NCBI GenBank assembly: GCA_002067365.1 | Contig: MVRK01000111.1 | Coordinates: 1-39,361, forward strand | DNA: 39,361 bases | Reading direction: 5' to 3' | Origin: Methanosaeta sp. PtaU1.Bin060 | Lineage (GTDB): Archaea > Halobacteriota > Methanosarcinia > Methanotrichales > Methanotrichaceae | Part shown: one piece after another, positions 28,686 through 36,858 of the stretch | How positions within the stretch are numbered: position 1 is the first letter of the stretch | Layout of the letters: every line of letters begins with the position of its first letter | Notes under the pieces: model-generated | The model's database searches: none | What the model was told of the DNA's origin: nothing | What the model saw: only the letters and a program-made list of their open reading frames with translations | Program-made: the position numbers and the translations under genes

Positions 28686-28825
28686 CTCAAGCCTATCTTG
28701 TCAAGAGTGGTTAATAGCTCCATCTATATGAGATTACAGAGGGCGTGAAGGAGTCCTTGGCTGCAATGCGATCAATTCCCCGATTGTGAGACATTGTGCA
28801 TCTTTCACCGCTATTTATGTCACAG

Positions 28826-28840
28826 CGAAAGCTTTATAAT
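28826..28840 (+). promoter_or_regulatory. BRE/TATA promoter of the symporter gene
   Basis: CGAAAGCTTTATAAT combines a good BRE (CGAAA) with a TATA box (TTTATAA). A start site would fall near 28860, giving a leader of roughly 70 bases. The leader region contains the short inverted arms TGTCAA (from 28841) and TTGACA (near 28873), a possible operator. Confidence 0.6.
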
Positions 28841-28934
28841 TGTCAACTACTTTCCCAAGAAAAGTTTACAATTTGACAGAATCCACGAGGCCGAGACGAG
28901 ATCTAGGCATCCATGAGACAGGGAAGGTGAGAGC

Positions 28935-30275
28935 ACGGATCAATCTGGCATCATCGTAATAATCTATCTTCTCGCAATGCTGGCCATAGGCGCTAGCGGG
29001 TCGAGGATCAGGAGGCTTGAGGACTTTCACCTGGCAGGCCGCAGAATCAAGCTGCTGCTCCTCACAGGCACCTTCTGTGCATCGATCATGGGAGCCTCGG
29101 CGACCCTCGGCATGACGGGCCTGGGCTTCAGCAAGGGGCTGCCAGGGGCCTGGTGGATGCTCTCAGGAACCGCGGGCCTTCTAGTGCTTGCTGCCTTCTT
29201 CGCAGAGAAGGCGAGGGCCACGGGATGCAGCACCCTCCCGGAACTTGTAGGCTCCTTCTATGGCGAGAAGGCGAGGGTCGCAGCCTCGTTGCTCATCGCC
29301 GTCTCGTGGGTCGGCGTGATCGCTGTGCAGATTGTGGCCTCGGGAAAGGTGCTCGGCGCTCTATTCGGTGCAGATGAGCTTCTTTTCATGGCGGCCTGCA
29401 CAGCGGTCTTCGTGCTCTACACGGCACACGGCGGTCAGAGCTCAGTGGTCAGGACAGACCTGGTCCAGCTCATGATAATAGTAGTGGGGATGGCAGTATT
29501 GTTCTCCAGGGCCGTGGCAGTCGCTGGCAGAGGGCCGCTCGTCGGCCAGAGCTTCCCGGTCTCAGCGCAGATGGGCGGGACAGATGTCATATCGATGATC
29601 CTTGTAGTGGGGTCTGCGTACCTCGTCGGACCCGACATGTACGCGCGCCTCTTCTCAGCCCAGAGCCCAAAAGATGCAAAGATCTCGGCTTTACTCTCTG
29701 CGCTCATCCTCGTGCCTCTCGCGTTCCTCATCACATCCTTGGGGGTCTATGCGCAGACCCTCTACCCCGCTGCCTCGCCAGAGCAGGCGATCACTGTGCT
29801 CATGACAGGATTGCTCAGTCCCTGGGCCGAGGGGCTGGTGGCAGCAGCCCTCCTCGCTGCATTCATGTCCTCGGCCGACACGAGCCTCATGACTGCAACT
29901 TCGGTCCTGACGCTAGACATCTACAGAAAGGTGGACCCGGGGGCCAGCTCGATCAGGATTATGAGGGTCTCGCGGGCTATGGTCCTCATGATAGGAGCCG
30001 CAGCACTGCTTCTTGCAGTCTCCCTTCCCACCATCATCCAGACGCTGCTCATCGCCTACTCAGTCTTCGCCGGCGGCCTTCTCATGCCTGTGATCGCAGG
30101 ATTTTACCGGGAGAGGCTGGGCCTGACGCCCTCAGGTGCTCTCTTCGCCCTGGTGGGTGGAGGCGGAACCTCTGCCCTCATGGGCCAGAGATATCCACTC
30201 CTGGGGTTTGCGGTCTCAGCTGCTCTTCTGTTTGGAGTGAGCTGGCTGGAGAGATGGCGGCTGAAGCGAGATTGA
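28935..30275 (+). CDS. Sodium:solute symporter (SSS) family transporter, probable non-ATG start
   Basis: This SSS-family transporter has about 12 hydrophobic segments. The Na+ site helix has the family motif MSSADTSLMTATSVLTLDIY. The first recognisable ATG is at 28977 (432 residues), but it lies inside the conserved N-terminus. The same frame upstream reads TDQSGIIVIIYLLA and joins directly to MLAIGA, the usual first-helix sequence of this family. No ATG, GTG, TTG or CTG lies between the stop at 28914-28916 and 28977. An SD-like GGAAGGTGAGAG at 28922-28933 points to ACG at 28935, which would give 446 residues. No ribosome-binding site precedes the ATG at 28977. The substrate could be an organic anion, amino acid or sugar and is not predictable. 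Confidence 0.85.
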   Translation, partial: TDQSGIIVIIYLLAMLAIGASGSRIRRLEDFHLAGRRIKLLLLTGTFCASIMGASATLGMTGLGFSKGLPGAWWMLSGTAGLLVLAAFFAEKARATGCSTLPELVGSFYGEKARVAASLLIAVSWVGVIAVQIVASGKVLGALFGADELLFMAACTAVFVLYTAHGGQSSVVRTDLVQLMIIVVGMAVLFSRAVAVAGRGPLVGQSFPVSAQMGGTDVISMILVVGSAYLVGPDMYARLFSAQSPKDAKISALLSALILVPLAFLITSLGVYAQTLYPAASPEQAITVLMTGLLSPWAEGLVAAALLAAFMSSADTSLMTATSVLTLDIYRKVDPGASSIRIMRVSRAMVLMIGAAALLLAVSLPTIIQTLLIAYSVFAGGLLMPVIAGFYRERLGLTPSGALFALVGGGGTSALMGQRYPLLGFAVSAALLFGVSWLERWRLKRD

Positions 30276-30313
30276 GGGATTTGGCAGCTGCTCGATTCGG
30301 CACGGAAATATCG

Positions 30314-30859
30314 TCATAGAGAGAACCTCATCAGGCACCTCTTGGCACCCTTACAGATCCTCTCCTCCTGCTCAAATCGCGCTCCTCCGAACTCCGAAGC
30401 CCACACTGAGTTCTCGACGCTGCAGATGACATCTCCCACCCTCTCAGAGAGATGCCCCCTTCCCGACTTCACCCTCAGATCGTGCCAAGGGCATCTGCTT
30501 ATTGCTACCACAAAGCCGCCCTCGGCTTTCGCTGTCTCGAAGAGAAAGCCTTCAAGCGTCAGCCTCGCTGTGATGGCCTCCTCCAGGCAGTCTATGCCGC
30601 TCTCAAGGCCCATCATGGCCTTGATCATCCTGGCCTGGATCTTGGGCAGAATCCTCCAGACAGCCTCATCCAGCTCCAGGGCGGCTTCGAAGCCGTACTT
30701 CTCCTCGGCCTTCATGAACCACAGTCCATCGACAGCTGCATAGGATCGATGAAAGTACTCACTCCTCTGCCTATCCGAGAGCCTGCTCGATGCGCTCTCT
30801 GATCGGTCTGAGACTCTATTCAGCAATTTGTCTTTCAGATCAATATCCCGGTTGGTCAT
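30314..30859 (-). CDS. Conserved protein of unknown function (DUF6125-like, Cys motif)
   Basis: This 181-residue soluble protein has conserved-looking stretches YAAVDGLWFMKAEEKYGFEA (about 40-59), CPWHDLRVKSGR, GDVICSVENSVWASEFG and a C-terminal EERICKGAKRCLMRFSL with two cysteines. It resembles archaeal DUF6125 proteins, which are distantly similar to the ATC-hydrolase/Cys-containing sensing group. I know of no established function. The cysteines in CPWH, VICS and CKGAKRC could bind a metal or cluster (inference). The ATG at 30859 lies one base after the TGA that ends the alternative frame of the TPR gene, so the two probably form one transcription and translation unit. Confidence 0.7.
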   Translation of the reverse strand: MTNRDIDLKDKLLNRVSDRSESASSRLSDRQRSEYFHRSYAAVDGLWFMKAEEKYGFEAALELDEAVWRILPKIQARMIKAMMGLESGIDCLEEAITARLTLEGFLFETAKAEGGFVVAISRCPWHDLRVKSGRGHLSERVGDVICSVENSVWASEFGGARFEQEERICKGAKRCLMRFSL

Positions 30860-30880
30860 CTCATCCCGTGGCTCTTGAGC

Positions 30881-32782
30881 CTAAAGCCCCTTTCGACTTC
30901 TTGCAGGCCTTGAAGATCCTCTTGCACGCCTCCATCGACCTGCGACAATCCTCAGCCCTTCTCCACACATCGGAAGCAAGGGGATCGCCCTCGGCGGCAA
31001 GCTGCTCGACGCCCTGGAGTAGATCCTGAAGGCTTTCTTGTAGGTCTTCAGCGCCCTCCTGGAGTTCTCGGCCCTCTCCTTTGCCCCTGCAAGGGTGAGA
31101 TAGGCGAAGGCAAGGTCGCAGAGGAGATCGGCATGCTCCAGGGGCGCAGAGCCCTCTGTATAGAACTCCAGGACAGATTCATATGCATCGACGGCCTTCT
31201 CGCAGTTCTCAGAGGTGTTCTCCTGCACCGCCAGGGCCGTGTAGGTGTAGCCGAGGTTCTTTTTGGCAGTGGTGCGGTCTCTGGGACTTACTCCCTCAGG
31301 GATATCCAAGGCCCTCTGGCAGGCGTCGATGGCCTTGTGAAGGTTCTTTGCCCCGTCCTCGACCTCGGAGAGGGCGGTGAAGGCGGCCCAGAGCAACGTA
31401 AGCGTCTCCGCGTGCTCTGCAGGCGATGAAGAGGCACTGTAGATCTGAAGGGCATCTTGACAGGCAGCCACAGCCTTTTTGCAGTCCTCGGCCTTGGCCT
31501 CTGTGGTCTCCTCGGCGCTCGCCAGCATGCTGTATGTGATGGCCAGATCCTTCTGGCAAGATGCATACTCAAGCGGCTGTGTCTCAGCCTTGAAGACGCT
31601 CAGCCGCTCCTGTGCGGCATCTATGGCCTGCAGGCAGTTCTCGGCCCGGGACTCTGTATCCGCCAGGGTGAGGTACGCCAGCCAGAGAATCCCCTGGGAC
31701 TCGGCAAAATCAGAGGGATGGCTCTCAAGGGCATAGTGCTTGAGAGCCTCCTCTGCAGAGAGTATGGCCTTGAGGCAGTTCTCGCTGCGCTCCCCGATCT
31801 CTGCGAGCGTGAGATAGGCGTGCCCGAGATTGTTTTGAGTCGCAGCATACTGTTCAGGGTACCGGCCCAGGGAGTAGATCTGAAGGGCGTCTCTGTAGGC
31901 CTCCAGGGCGTTCTCGCAGTTCTCAGCCCCGTCCTCGACCTCGGCCAGGACGAGGTAGGCGTTTCCGAGGTTGTTCTGGGTAGCAGCGTAGGGCAGCGGC
32001 AGCTTCTCCGGCCTTCTGACCTGCAGGGCGTCGCCGCATGCCACAATCGCACGCCTGCAGTTCGCTGCCTTCTCCTTCACCTCCGAGAGGGCTATGAAGG
32101 CTGTGGCCAGGTTGTTCTTGACTGCTGCATACTTCTCAGGGTAGCGCTCCAGGGCATAAACATCGAGGGCCCTCTCATAGGCGGCTATCGCCTCTATGCA
32201 GTTCAGCTCTTTCTCCTCCACCTCGGAGCGGGTCAGGTAAATGCTGCCGAGAATCATCTGGACGTCCGCGTATTTTTGGGGTGCGTCCTTGGGGTTGAAG
32301 ACCCTCAGGGCTTCCCTGCAGGCGGCCATCGCCAGGCCGTAGTTCTTCGCGGCATCCTCCAGCTCGGCCAGCTTCCTGTAGGCCGATCCCAGCTCGCTCT
32401 GAAGCGCGGCATAGTCCTGGGGAAAATTCTCCAGGGAAGAGAAGCTGAGGGCCTCCTGCCAGGCATCGATGGCGCGCACCAGGTTGTCGGCCCTCTCGTC
32501 CATCTCTGCCAGCAGGGAGTATGCAGCGCCAAGGCCGCTCAGAGTCTTCGCGCGCTGAGATGGATGATGCTCCCAGCTGAGGATCTCCAGGGCCTTCTGA
32601 TATGCCTGAAGGGCGAGGTCGCAGCTATCCCTGCTCTTCTCCTGCCTGGCGAATTCGAGATGGAGGTCGCCCATCTTCCGGAAGATGTTGCTCTTCTTCA
32701 CCGAGTCCATCTCGAAGGCCAGCATCCGCTCATAGGTTCCCAGCGCCTTTCGGTAATCCTCGACTTGATCAGGGACGTTCAT
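30881..32782 (-). CDS. TPR repeat protein with apparent 3' frameshift
   Basis: This protein (633 residues as read) consists of about twelve TPR-like units of roughly 48 residues. The second helix of each carries a pattern like AENCxxAxxAxxxAL (for example AENCENALEAYRDAL and AEDCKKAVAACQDAL). Such solenoids bind partner proteins. No catalytic domain, signal peptide or membrane segment is visible. The last 45 or so residues (SRASSSLPPRAIPLLPMCGE and on) are basic and unlike the rest. The next frame from about 31027 reads QGVEQLAAEGDPLASDVWRR and then AEDCRRSMEACKRIFKACKK, a thirteenth repeat, ending at a TGA at 30861-30863. The gene therefore looks frameshifted near 31,020-31,045, and its intact end would lie at 30861. 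Confidence 0.82.
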   Translation of the reverse strand: MNVPDQVEDYRKALGTYERMLAFEMDSVKKSNIFRKMGDLHLEFARQEKSRDSCDLALQAYQKALEILSWEHHPSQRAKTLSGLGAAYSLLAEMDERADNLVRAIDAWQEALSFSSLENFPQDYAALQSELGSAYRKLAELEDAAKNYGLAMAACREALRVFNPKDAPQKYADVQMILGSIYLTRSEVEEKELNCIEAIAAYERALDVYALERYPEKYAAVKNNLATAFIALSEVKEKAANCRRAIVACGDALQVRRPEKLPLPYAATQNNLGNAYLVLAEVEDGAENCENALEAYRDALQIYSLGRYPEQYAATQNNLGHAYLTLAEIGERSENCLKAILSAEEALKHYALESHPSDFAESQGILWLAYLTLADTESRAENCLQAIDAAQERLSVFKAETQPLEYASCQKDLAITYSMLASAEETTEAKAEDCKKAVAACQDALQIYSASSSPAEHAETLTLLWAAFTALSEVEDGAKNLHKAIDACQRALDIPEGVSPRDRTTAKKNLGYTYTALAVQENTSENCEKAVDAYESVLEFYTEGSAPLEHADLLCDLAFAYLTLAGAKERAENSRRALKTYKKAFRIYSRASSSLPPRAIPLLPMCGEGLRIVAGRWRRARGSSRPARSRKGL

Positions 32783-33242
32783 TCAAGCCAACTCGCTAGA
32801 GCATTACTATGGTTTGATATGAGGTGAGCGATATGAAGACTTCGATGGTATTTGACAATGACTTCATCCGTTGTAATTATTCCTTCCTGCTGAATTTGTA
32901 TTGAAGCTGCAGCCGCTAGACTCACGGGCCATGATAGGAATATTCATCGATTCAAAGCGCAATCGGTCGTCTACCTCTGTCGTCTTGATGAAGCAGAAAC
33001 CACAGCTTCAGATTACATGCTTGTGAGCCCTTTGATCTCCGCATGAAGGAGGGACCTGTACAAAGACTCGCGCAAAGCCGCGAAGAGGGAAGGACTGCCA
33101 AGACAATTGAGGCTGACTGGTGGCAGAATGGGGCTCAGCATCAGAGCAATAACAAAATTATCAATAGTAAAAATATTGAGAGTAAAATTAAAATATTGAA
33201 AATATTGATAATAAAAATAGAATTTAGAGGGAATTTGTAGTC
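32783..33242. other. Intergenic region with a 23-codon ORF, possible gene remnant, and T-rich tail
   Basis: On the plus strand a 23-codon ORF (32833-32904, starting MKTSMVFDNDFIRC) is preceded five bases upstream by AGGTGA, an excellent match to the 16S 3' end. This is unusual for a random ORF. The rest holds no supported gene. Plus- and minus-strand ORFs at 33013-33246 have no family match and run through low-complexity AT-rich sequence. Confidence 0.5.
33150..33240 (-). terminator. AT-rich (T-rich on minus strand) terminator region after the regulator gene
   Basis: This stretch has several T-runs on the minus strand, immediately downstream of the minus-strand regulator gene. The unit AAATATTGA (plus strand) occurs at 33171, 33191 and 33200. 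Multiple T-tracts after a stop codon are the usual archaeal termination signal. Confidence 0.5.
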
Positions 33243-34031
33243 TCAAGCCATTGTGAGATCGACCAGCTCGTATTTCAATCCATTCGACTCCAAACGTTCC
33301 AGAAGTTTAGGGATCTGCTCATCCACGCAGACGATTACTGAGCTCATCCCGTGGTAAGCAGCCTCTACAGCGGCCTCCATGGCCCCAAACATCATATCAG
33401 GCTCCCGGTCCACCTTCCTGAGGGCGACCAATGCCTCTATTCCCAGAGCACAGACCATTTTGTCACCCGAGATCCTGCTTCTCAGCAATTCTCTGTTGAT
33501 CTTTCGAGTCCCACCTGCCTGAACCCGCGGCACCTTGCAGATAACGACCTTTCCCTCCCCCAGCTTGATCATGCCCTTGAGATCAGAGACTCCTACGTCC
33601 TCACCGGCTGATGCATCTGAGACGGCCGTGCCATTAGCATCTATCCCCTCCTTTTTGTTGGCATATAGCAGACCACCACGCATCTCCAAGGAGACCCTCT
33701 CGCCTTTGGCCAAATCGACTTCAGCCAAAGCGGTCCATACTGAGACCTGCTCGATCACATCCTCCATGATCATTGTGGCATATCGCATTAGCTCAACAGT
33801 GCTTTCCATGAGCACCTCGACCCCCTCTTTGGTAATGCGGTAGCGTGTGGGGCCATCAGTCGCAACCAGACCTTCTGCCACCAATTCCCTTACATAATCA
33901 GAGATCGCCTGCGTGGTTACACCCAGGCTTAAAGCCACCTCTTTCTGGCGCAGACTTGGCTGATGGGCAGCTATTTCCACAAGGATCTGAAAACGAGAGC
34001 TTTCTCGCTTGCTCTGTAATATGTTAACCAT
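33243..34031 (-). CDS. Winged-helix transcriptional regulator (DUF7839-like), next to cbiZ
   Basis: This 262-residue protein has an N-terminal winged helix (about 12-75): RQKEVALSLGVTTQAISDYV is the helix-turn-helix and the wing follows in TRYRITKEGVEVL. The C-terminal domain (about 90-262) is of unknown function and conserved in methanogen regulators of this type; it contains GEGKVVICKVPRVQAGGTRK. The ATG at 34031 is supported by GAGGTG five bases upstream. The gene follows cbiZ by 12 bases, so it is probably co-transcribed and may regulate corrinoid or cobalt genes. That role is inferred from position only. Confidence 0.72.
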   Translation of the reverse strand: MVNILQSKRESSRFQILVEIAAHQPSLRQKEVALSLGVTTQAISDYVRELVAEGLVATDGPTRYRITKEGVEVLMESTVELMRYATMIMEDVIEQVSVWTALAEVDLAKGERVSLEMRGGLLYANKKEGIDANGTAVSDASAGEDVGVSDLKGMIKLGEGKVVICKVPRVQAGGTRKINRELLRSRISGDKMVCALGIEALVALRKVDREPDMMFGAMEAAVEAAYHGMSSVIVCVDEQIPKLLERLESNGLKYELVDLTMA

Positions 34032-34043
34032 CAAGGCACCTCA

Positions 34044-35255
34044 TCACGGGCTCGTTTCTTTGCACCTGATCGCAATGTCGCAGTCTATGCTCACATCTCC
34101 CGAGTCGCACCATTTTTCGCTGAAACCAAGGGCAAAAGCCCAATAGATGAACTCCAGAAAAGTATTGATATCCACTGTCGCCGTCAGCGATGAGAGGGCC
34201 TTCATATAAGCGGGGCGTCGGTCATATTTATTTGAAACAGTTGCCGATATCTGTGCGCCAAATATGCACATCACTTCTGGGGTGCAACCATCTGGAAGTA
34301 TGCCCCAAAGGAACTCGTCTCTGAGATGGACCAGAGAGGCAACAGCCGCGACTGTTAGAGGATCATCGGCTATGTTTATGAAATTGCGCTCGAAAAGGAT
34401 GGAGTTCTCCTCAGATAAGAGAGCTCCAACGCCTTCGCACATCCTCTTCCGGTCGACACCGAGACGCTCCAGATGAGCAAGAGTGGAGCACCGACCTGCA
34501 GGCGTCAGTCCGTTCTGAAGTGCCAGAGTCTTCTTGACAGCCTCATGCATCGACTGTCCTATAAGCTCGCCCAGCTTCGAATGCTTGCCAGCATAGGTTA
34601 ATGCACCGCCCCCAAGCCTAGAGGCTATTGCTATCTGGTCAGTCCCGGTGCCAGTCGCCAGGCCGTCCGAATAGCGAGAAGGCACCACTAGCTCCTGAAG
34701 AGCAGCGGTCTTCGCCTCAGTGGCAGTGATGACCGCCGTGACCATTGCACCAGGGTTCAGCTCATAATTGACGAAGATCATGGCGTTTATGGTCCCATGC
34801 TTCGGATCTTCATGGCATTCGAGCATGTCAACTGAGCCGCCCTCCTCATAATACGAAGCTGGATCGCCTGCCCGACCGGAATTAGCCTCGACACCGCCGG
34901 TGCAGACTGTTACGACCTCTAGACCGCGAAACTTTTTATGAGATACTGCCACGTTGTTCATATTGGCGGCAGTTCCTAGAGCTGCGCATTTCTCGGACGG
35001 CAGATGATAATGCTCGGCTATGACTCGCTTATATTCGTCAGGAAGATCTGTCGCCATCCTGTGCAGTTCAGCACTCATATGGTGCCCGGCGGGCTCGCAG
35101 GATTGATGGTTATAGATGTATGAAAGATCGTCACGCATCCCTCCGTTCGAGCTTAGACAGGTGGAAAGAACCCTATGAGGTGCCAAGAACTTTGCATAGA
35201 TAATCTTCTCCTCGCGGTGTATTTCGACGCCACCGTAGAATTCTGCCAGTTTCAT
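34044..35255 (-). CDS. cbiZ: Adenosylcobinamide amidohydrolase CbiZ with C-terminal extension
   Basis: This 403-residue protein has a CbiZ domain at about 1-235, with LSSNGGMRDDLSYIYNHQS near the start, VTVCTGGVEANSGRAGDP, then GTINAMIFVNYELNPGAMV and GLATGTGTDQIAIAS. CbiZ removes the aminopropanol side chain from adenosylcobinamide to give adenosylcobyric acid, which lets archaea salvage external corrinoids. The C-terminal part (about 240-403) continues beyond the core family domain and is unassigned. GGAG lies about nine bases before the ATG. It is divergent from a BtuF-like lipoprotein gene, which fits corrinoid uptake followed by salvage. Confidence 0.85.
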   Translation of the reverse strand: MKLAEFYGGVEIHREEKIIYAKFLAPHRVLSTCLSSNGGMRDDLSYIYNHQSCEPAGHHMSAELHRMATDLPDEYKRVIAEHYHLPSEKCAALGTAANMNNVAVSHKKFRGLEVVTVCTGGVEANSGRAGDPASYYEEGGSVDMLECHEDPKHGTINAMIFVNYELNPGAMVTAVITATEAKTAALQELVVPSRYSDGLATGTGTDQIAIASRLGGGALTYAGKHSKLGELIGQSMHEAVKKTLALQNGLTPAGRCSTLAHLERLGVDRKRMCEGVGALLSEENSILFERNFINIADDPLTVAAVASLVHLRDEFLWGILPDGCTPEVMCIFGAQISATVSNKYDRRPAYMKALSSLTATVDINTFLEFIYWAFALGFSEKWCDSGDVSIDCDIAIRCKETSP

Positions 35256-35314
35256 TCTTCAAATCTCCTCCTCCAGATTCGCCAAAGAAATATGGATTAA
35301 AGACAAGCAGTTTT

Positions 35315-35329
35315 GATTTAAAGCTTTTG
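35315..35329 (-). promoter_or_regulatory. Putative BRE/TATA promoter of cbiZ
   Basis: On the minus strand CAAAAGCTTTAAATC resembles a BRE (CAAAAG) plus TATA box, about 60 bases before the cbiZ ATG. A second TATA-like element (CTTATAAAT) lies just beyond it at 35334-35342. Confidence 0.45.
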
Positions 35330-35457
35330 GGGATTTATAAGCAGCACATGCCCACCCAGCCTTGCCGCCAAAATGGGCTTGCTCATCTCATTCACGAAGG
35401 AAATGCACAGACGTATTGGTCCCGGGCATAAACTACACAATTTTTCTTTTCTTAACG

Positions 35458-35469
35458 CTATATTTATTT
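35458..35469 (+). promoter_or_regulatory. Putative TATA box upstream of the btuF-like gene
   Basis: GCTATATTTATT is a good archaeal TATA match, about 165 bases before the btuF-like ATG. A start near 35487 would place the mini-ORF ATG at 35493 almost at the transcript's 5' end and leave a leader of about 140 bases. Confidence 0.5.
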
Positions 35470-35492
35470 ACTAACAGGAGGACGACTGAGAG

Positions 35493-35613
35493 ATGAACGA
35501 GATAAGGGTGTGGCCCGTTGCCGACCGATCTTAATGAGACGAGCGCGAAGGATGTTCTAAAGGCTCGACCCGGAGGAAACTTGGGCCTATCCAGAGATAT
35601 GAGTATCAGCTAA
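35493..35613 (+). pseudogene. Small ORF in the btuF-like leader, apparently frameshifted (or leader peptide)
   Basis: The frame from ATG 35493 reads MNEIRVWPVADRS and stops at 35534. One base shift after VAD gives DLNETSAKDVLKARPGGNLG then LSRDMSIS, stopping at 35611-35613, directly before the AAAGGAGG ribosome-binding site of the next gene. Joined, the two frames make a plausible small protein of about 39 residues. AGGAGG lies 11 bases before the first ATG. It may be a decayed gene, a small gene with a sequencing indel, or a regulatory leader. A second mini-ORF (MRRARRMF) overlaps the stop as TAATG. Confidence 0.35.
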
Positions 35614-35625
35614 AGGAGGCGAAAC

Positions 35626-36639
35626 ATGAACAAGAAGCTTTTAGGATATCTCCTCATCGCCCTAATGCTTTTGAGCTGCCTTGGGGCCTGCGAGGATGCA
35701 AAGGCAAAGACTGTAACTATCGCCGACGGCACCGGCCACTCGGTCGATGTGCCAGTCCCTGCGGAACGAATCGTCTCCATCGACTCGCATTTATCAGAGA
35801 TCATCTATGCCCTGGAGGCTGGCGATAGGATTGTCGGACGCGACTCATACACATATTTTCCGGCGTCTCTAAAGGATGTGCCTGTGGTGGCCGCAAGCTC
35901 CTATAAACCAGATGTAGAGGCGATCCTCAAAATCAATCCGGATCTGGTCGTTGCCGACAGTATGCTCTCCAAGGACGATCGCAAGAAGATCGAGGCTGCA
36001 GGCATACCGGTTATGGTTGAGACTTCCCTCGATCCCACGAATGTGGCCACCTTAGTGGAGCATCTAGGAGTAGTACTCGATAAAGAGGATCGAGCAAATG
36101 AGATCGTGCTCTTCATCAAGAGATATCAGGACATAGTCGATGAACGTATTTCCGGTCTGAAGGCGGCGGATAAGCCAGCAGTCTTCTTTGAGTGGGGGTC
36201 CAAGCCGTATAAAAGTGCTGGTTCTGGAACTATCTTCCACAATCTCACAGTTGCAGCGGGCGGGATGAATATTGTAGCCGATCAGACAGTTCAGTATCCC
36301 ACAGTTGACGCTGAGTGGATAGCGAAGAGAGATCCCGATATCATCGTACGTGACGTCTCTACCACAGCCGAAGAGAACCTAACTGATAAGATGATGCGAA
36401 CAAGAAATGAGATCATCTCCCGACAGGGATTGAGCGACGTTAAGGCGATAAAGGATGGTCGGGTTTATGCTCTAGGAGCCCCCTTGGCGGCCGGGATACG
36501 CTCGATAATAGGAGAGCTTTATCTTGCCAAATGGTTCCATCCAGACCTATTCGAAGATATCGATCCCGAGACCATAGATAAAGAGTTCCTCCAGAAGTTC
36601 TTCGGTGAAGAGCCAAAAGAGAAAGGCGTCTATCCGTGA
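35626..36639 (+). CDS. BtuF/FecB-like ABC transporter substrate-binding lipoprotein (corrinoid or metal-chelate)
   Basis: This 337-residue periplasmic-binding-type protein of cluster A-II has a lipoprotein signal (MNKKLLGYLLIALMLLSCLGAC, lipobox LGAC with Cys21). The mature part has the two-lobe fold with the family motifs PAERIVSID near the start, INPDLVVAD in the first lobe, a long linker helix, and a second lobe with RDPDIIV and the C-terminal AKWFHPDLF. Relatives bind vitamin B12, haem, siderophores or nickel/cobalt chelates. The cbiZ neighbour favours a corrinoid. No permease or ATPase gene lies in the window, so its partners are elsewhere. Strong GGAGG six bases before the ATG. Confidence 0.85.
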   Translation: MNKKLLGYLLIALMLLSCLGACEDAKAKTVTIADGTGHSVDVPVPAERIVSIDSHLSEIIYALEAGDRIVGRDSYTYFPASLKDVPVVAASSYKPDVEAILKINPDLVVADSMLSKDDRKKIEAAGIPVMVETSLDPTNVATLVEHLGVVLDKEDRANEIVLFIKRYQDIVDERISGLKAADKPAVFFEWGSKPYKSAGSGTIFHNLTVAAGGMNIVADQTVQYPTVDAEWIAKRDPDIIVRDVSTTAEENLTDKMMRTRNEIISRQGLSDVKAIKDGRVYALGAPLAAGIRSIIGELYLAKWFHPDLFEDIDPETIDKEFLQKFFGEEPKEKGVYP

Positions 36640-36658
36640 GCGACTATGAATAATTCGA

Positions 36659-36714
36659 TATCAAAAGAGATTGGGGTATCAAAGGGGGATTAGGATATCA
36701 AAGAGTATTAGATT
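36659..36714. repeat. Three degenerate tandem copies of an 18-19 bp unit
   Basis: TATCAAA followed by a purine run and ATT(A/G)G occurs three times, beginning at 36659, 36677 and 36696. It lies in the 219-base gap between the convergent btuF-like and cobN genes. No coding signal is seen in the gap. Confidence 0.6.
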
Positions 36715-36858
36715 ACTGGAAAAAGGGATTTATCGCTGTAGGGCAATCCCATGTGATCAGATACAAGGTCCCCGCGATTTACAGCGATTTTGACACTTTT
36801 TTATTCGATGATCTCTCTGGAGCTGAGAGATGCCAACGATATCATTTCTATCTGCCAT

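Noticed and set aside
31457-32827. 456-codon plus-strand ORF antisense to the TPR gene
   Set aside because: Its repeats mirror those of the TPR gene; the sense frame has the clear TPR pattern.
33013-33246. Minus- and plus-strand ORFs in the AT-rich gap
   Set aside because: Low-complexity translation dominated by Ile, Phe, Asn and Lys; better explained as a terminator region.
35345-35625. Cobalamin riboswitch upstream of the btuF-like gene
   Set aside because: I could not find the B12-box core or the conserved riboswitch junction segments; only mini-ORFs and short stems are visible.
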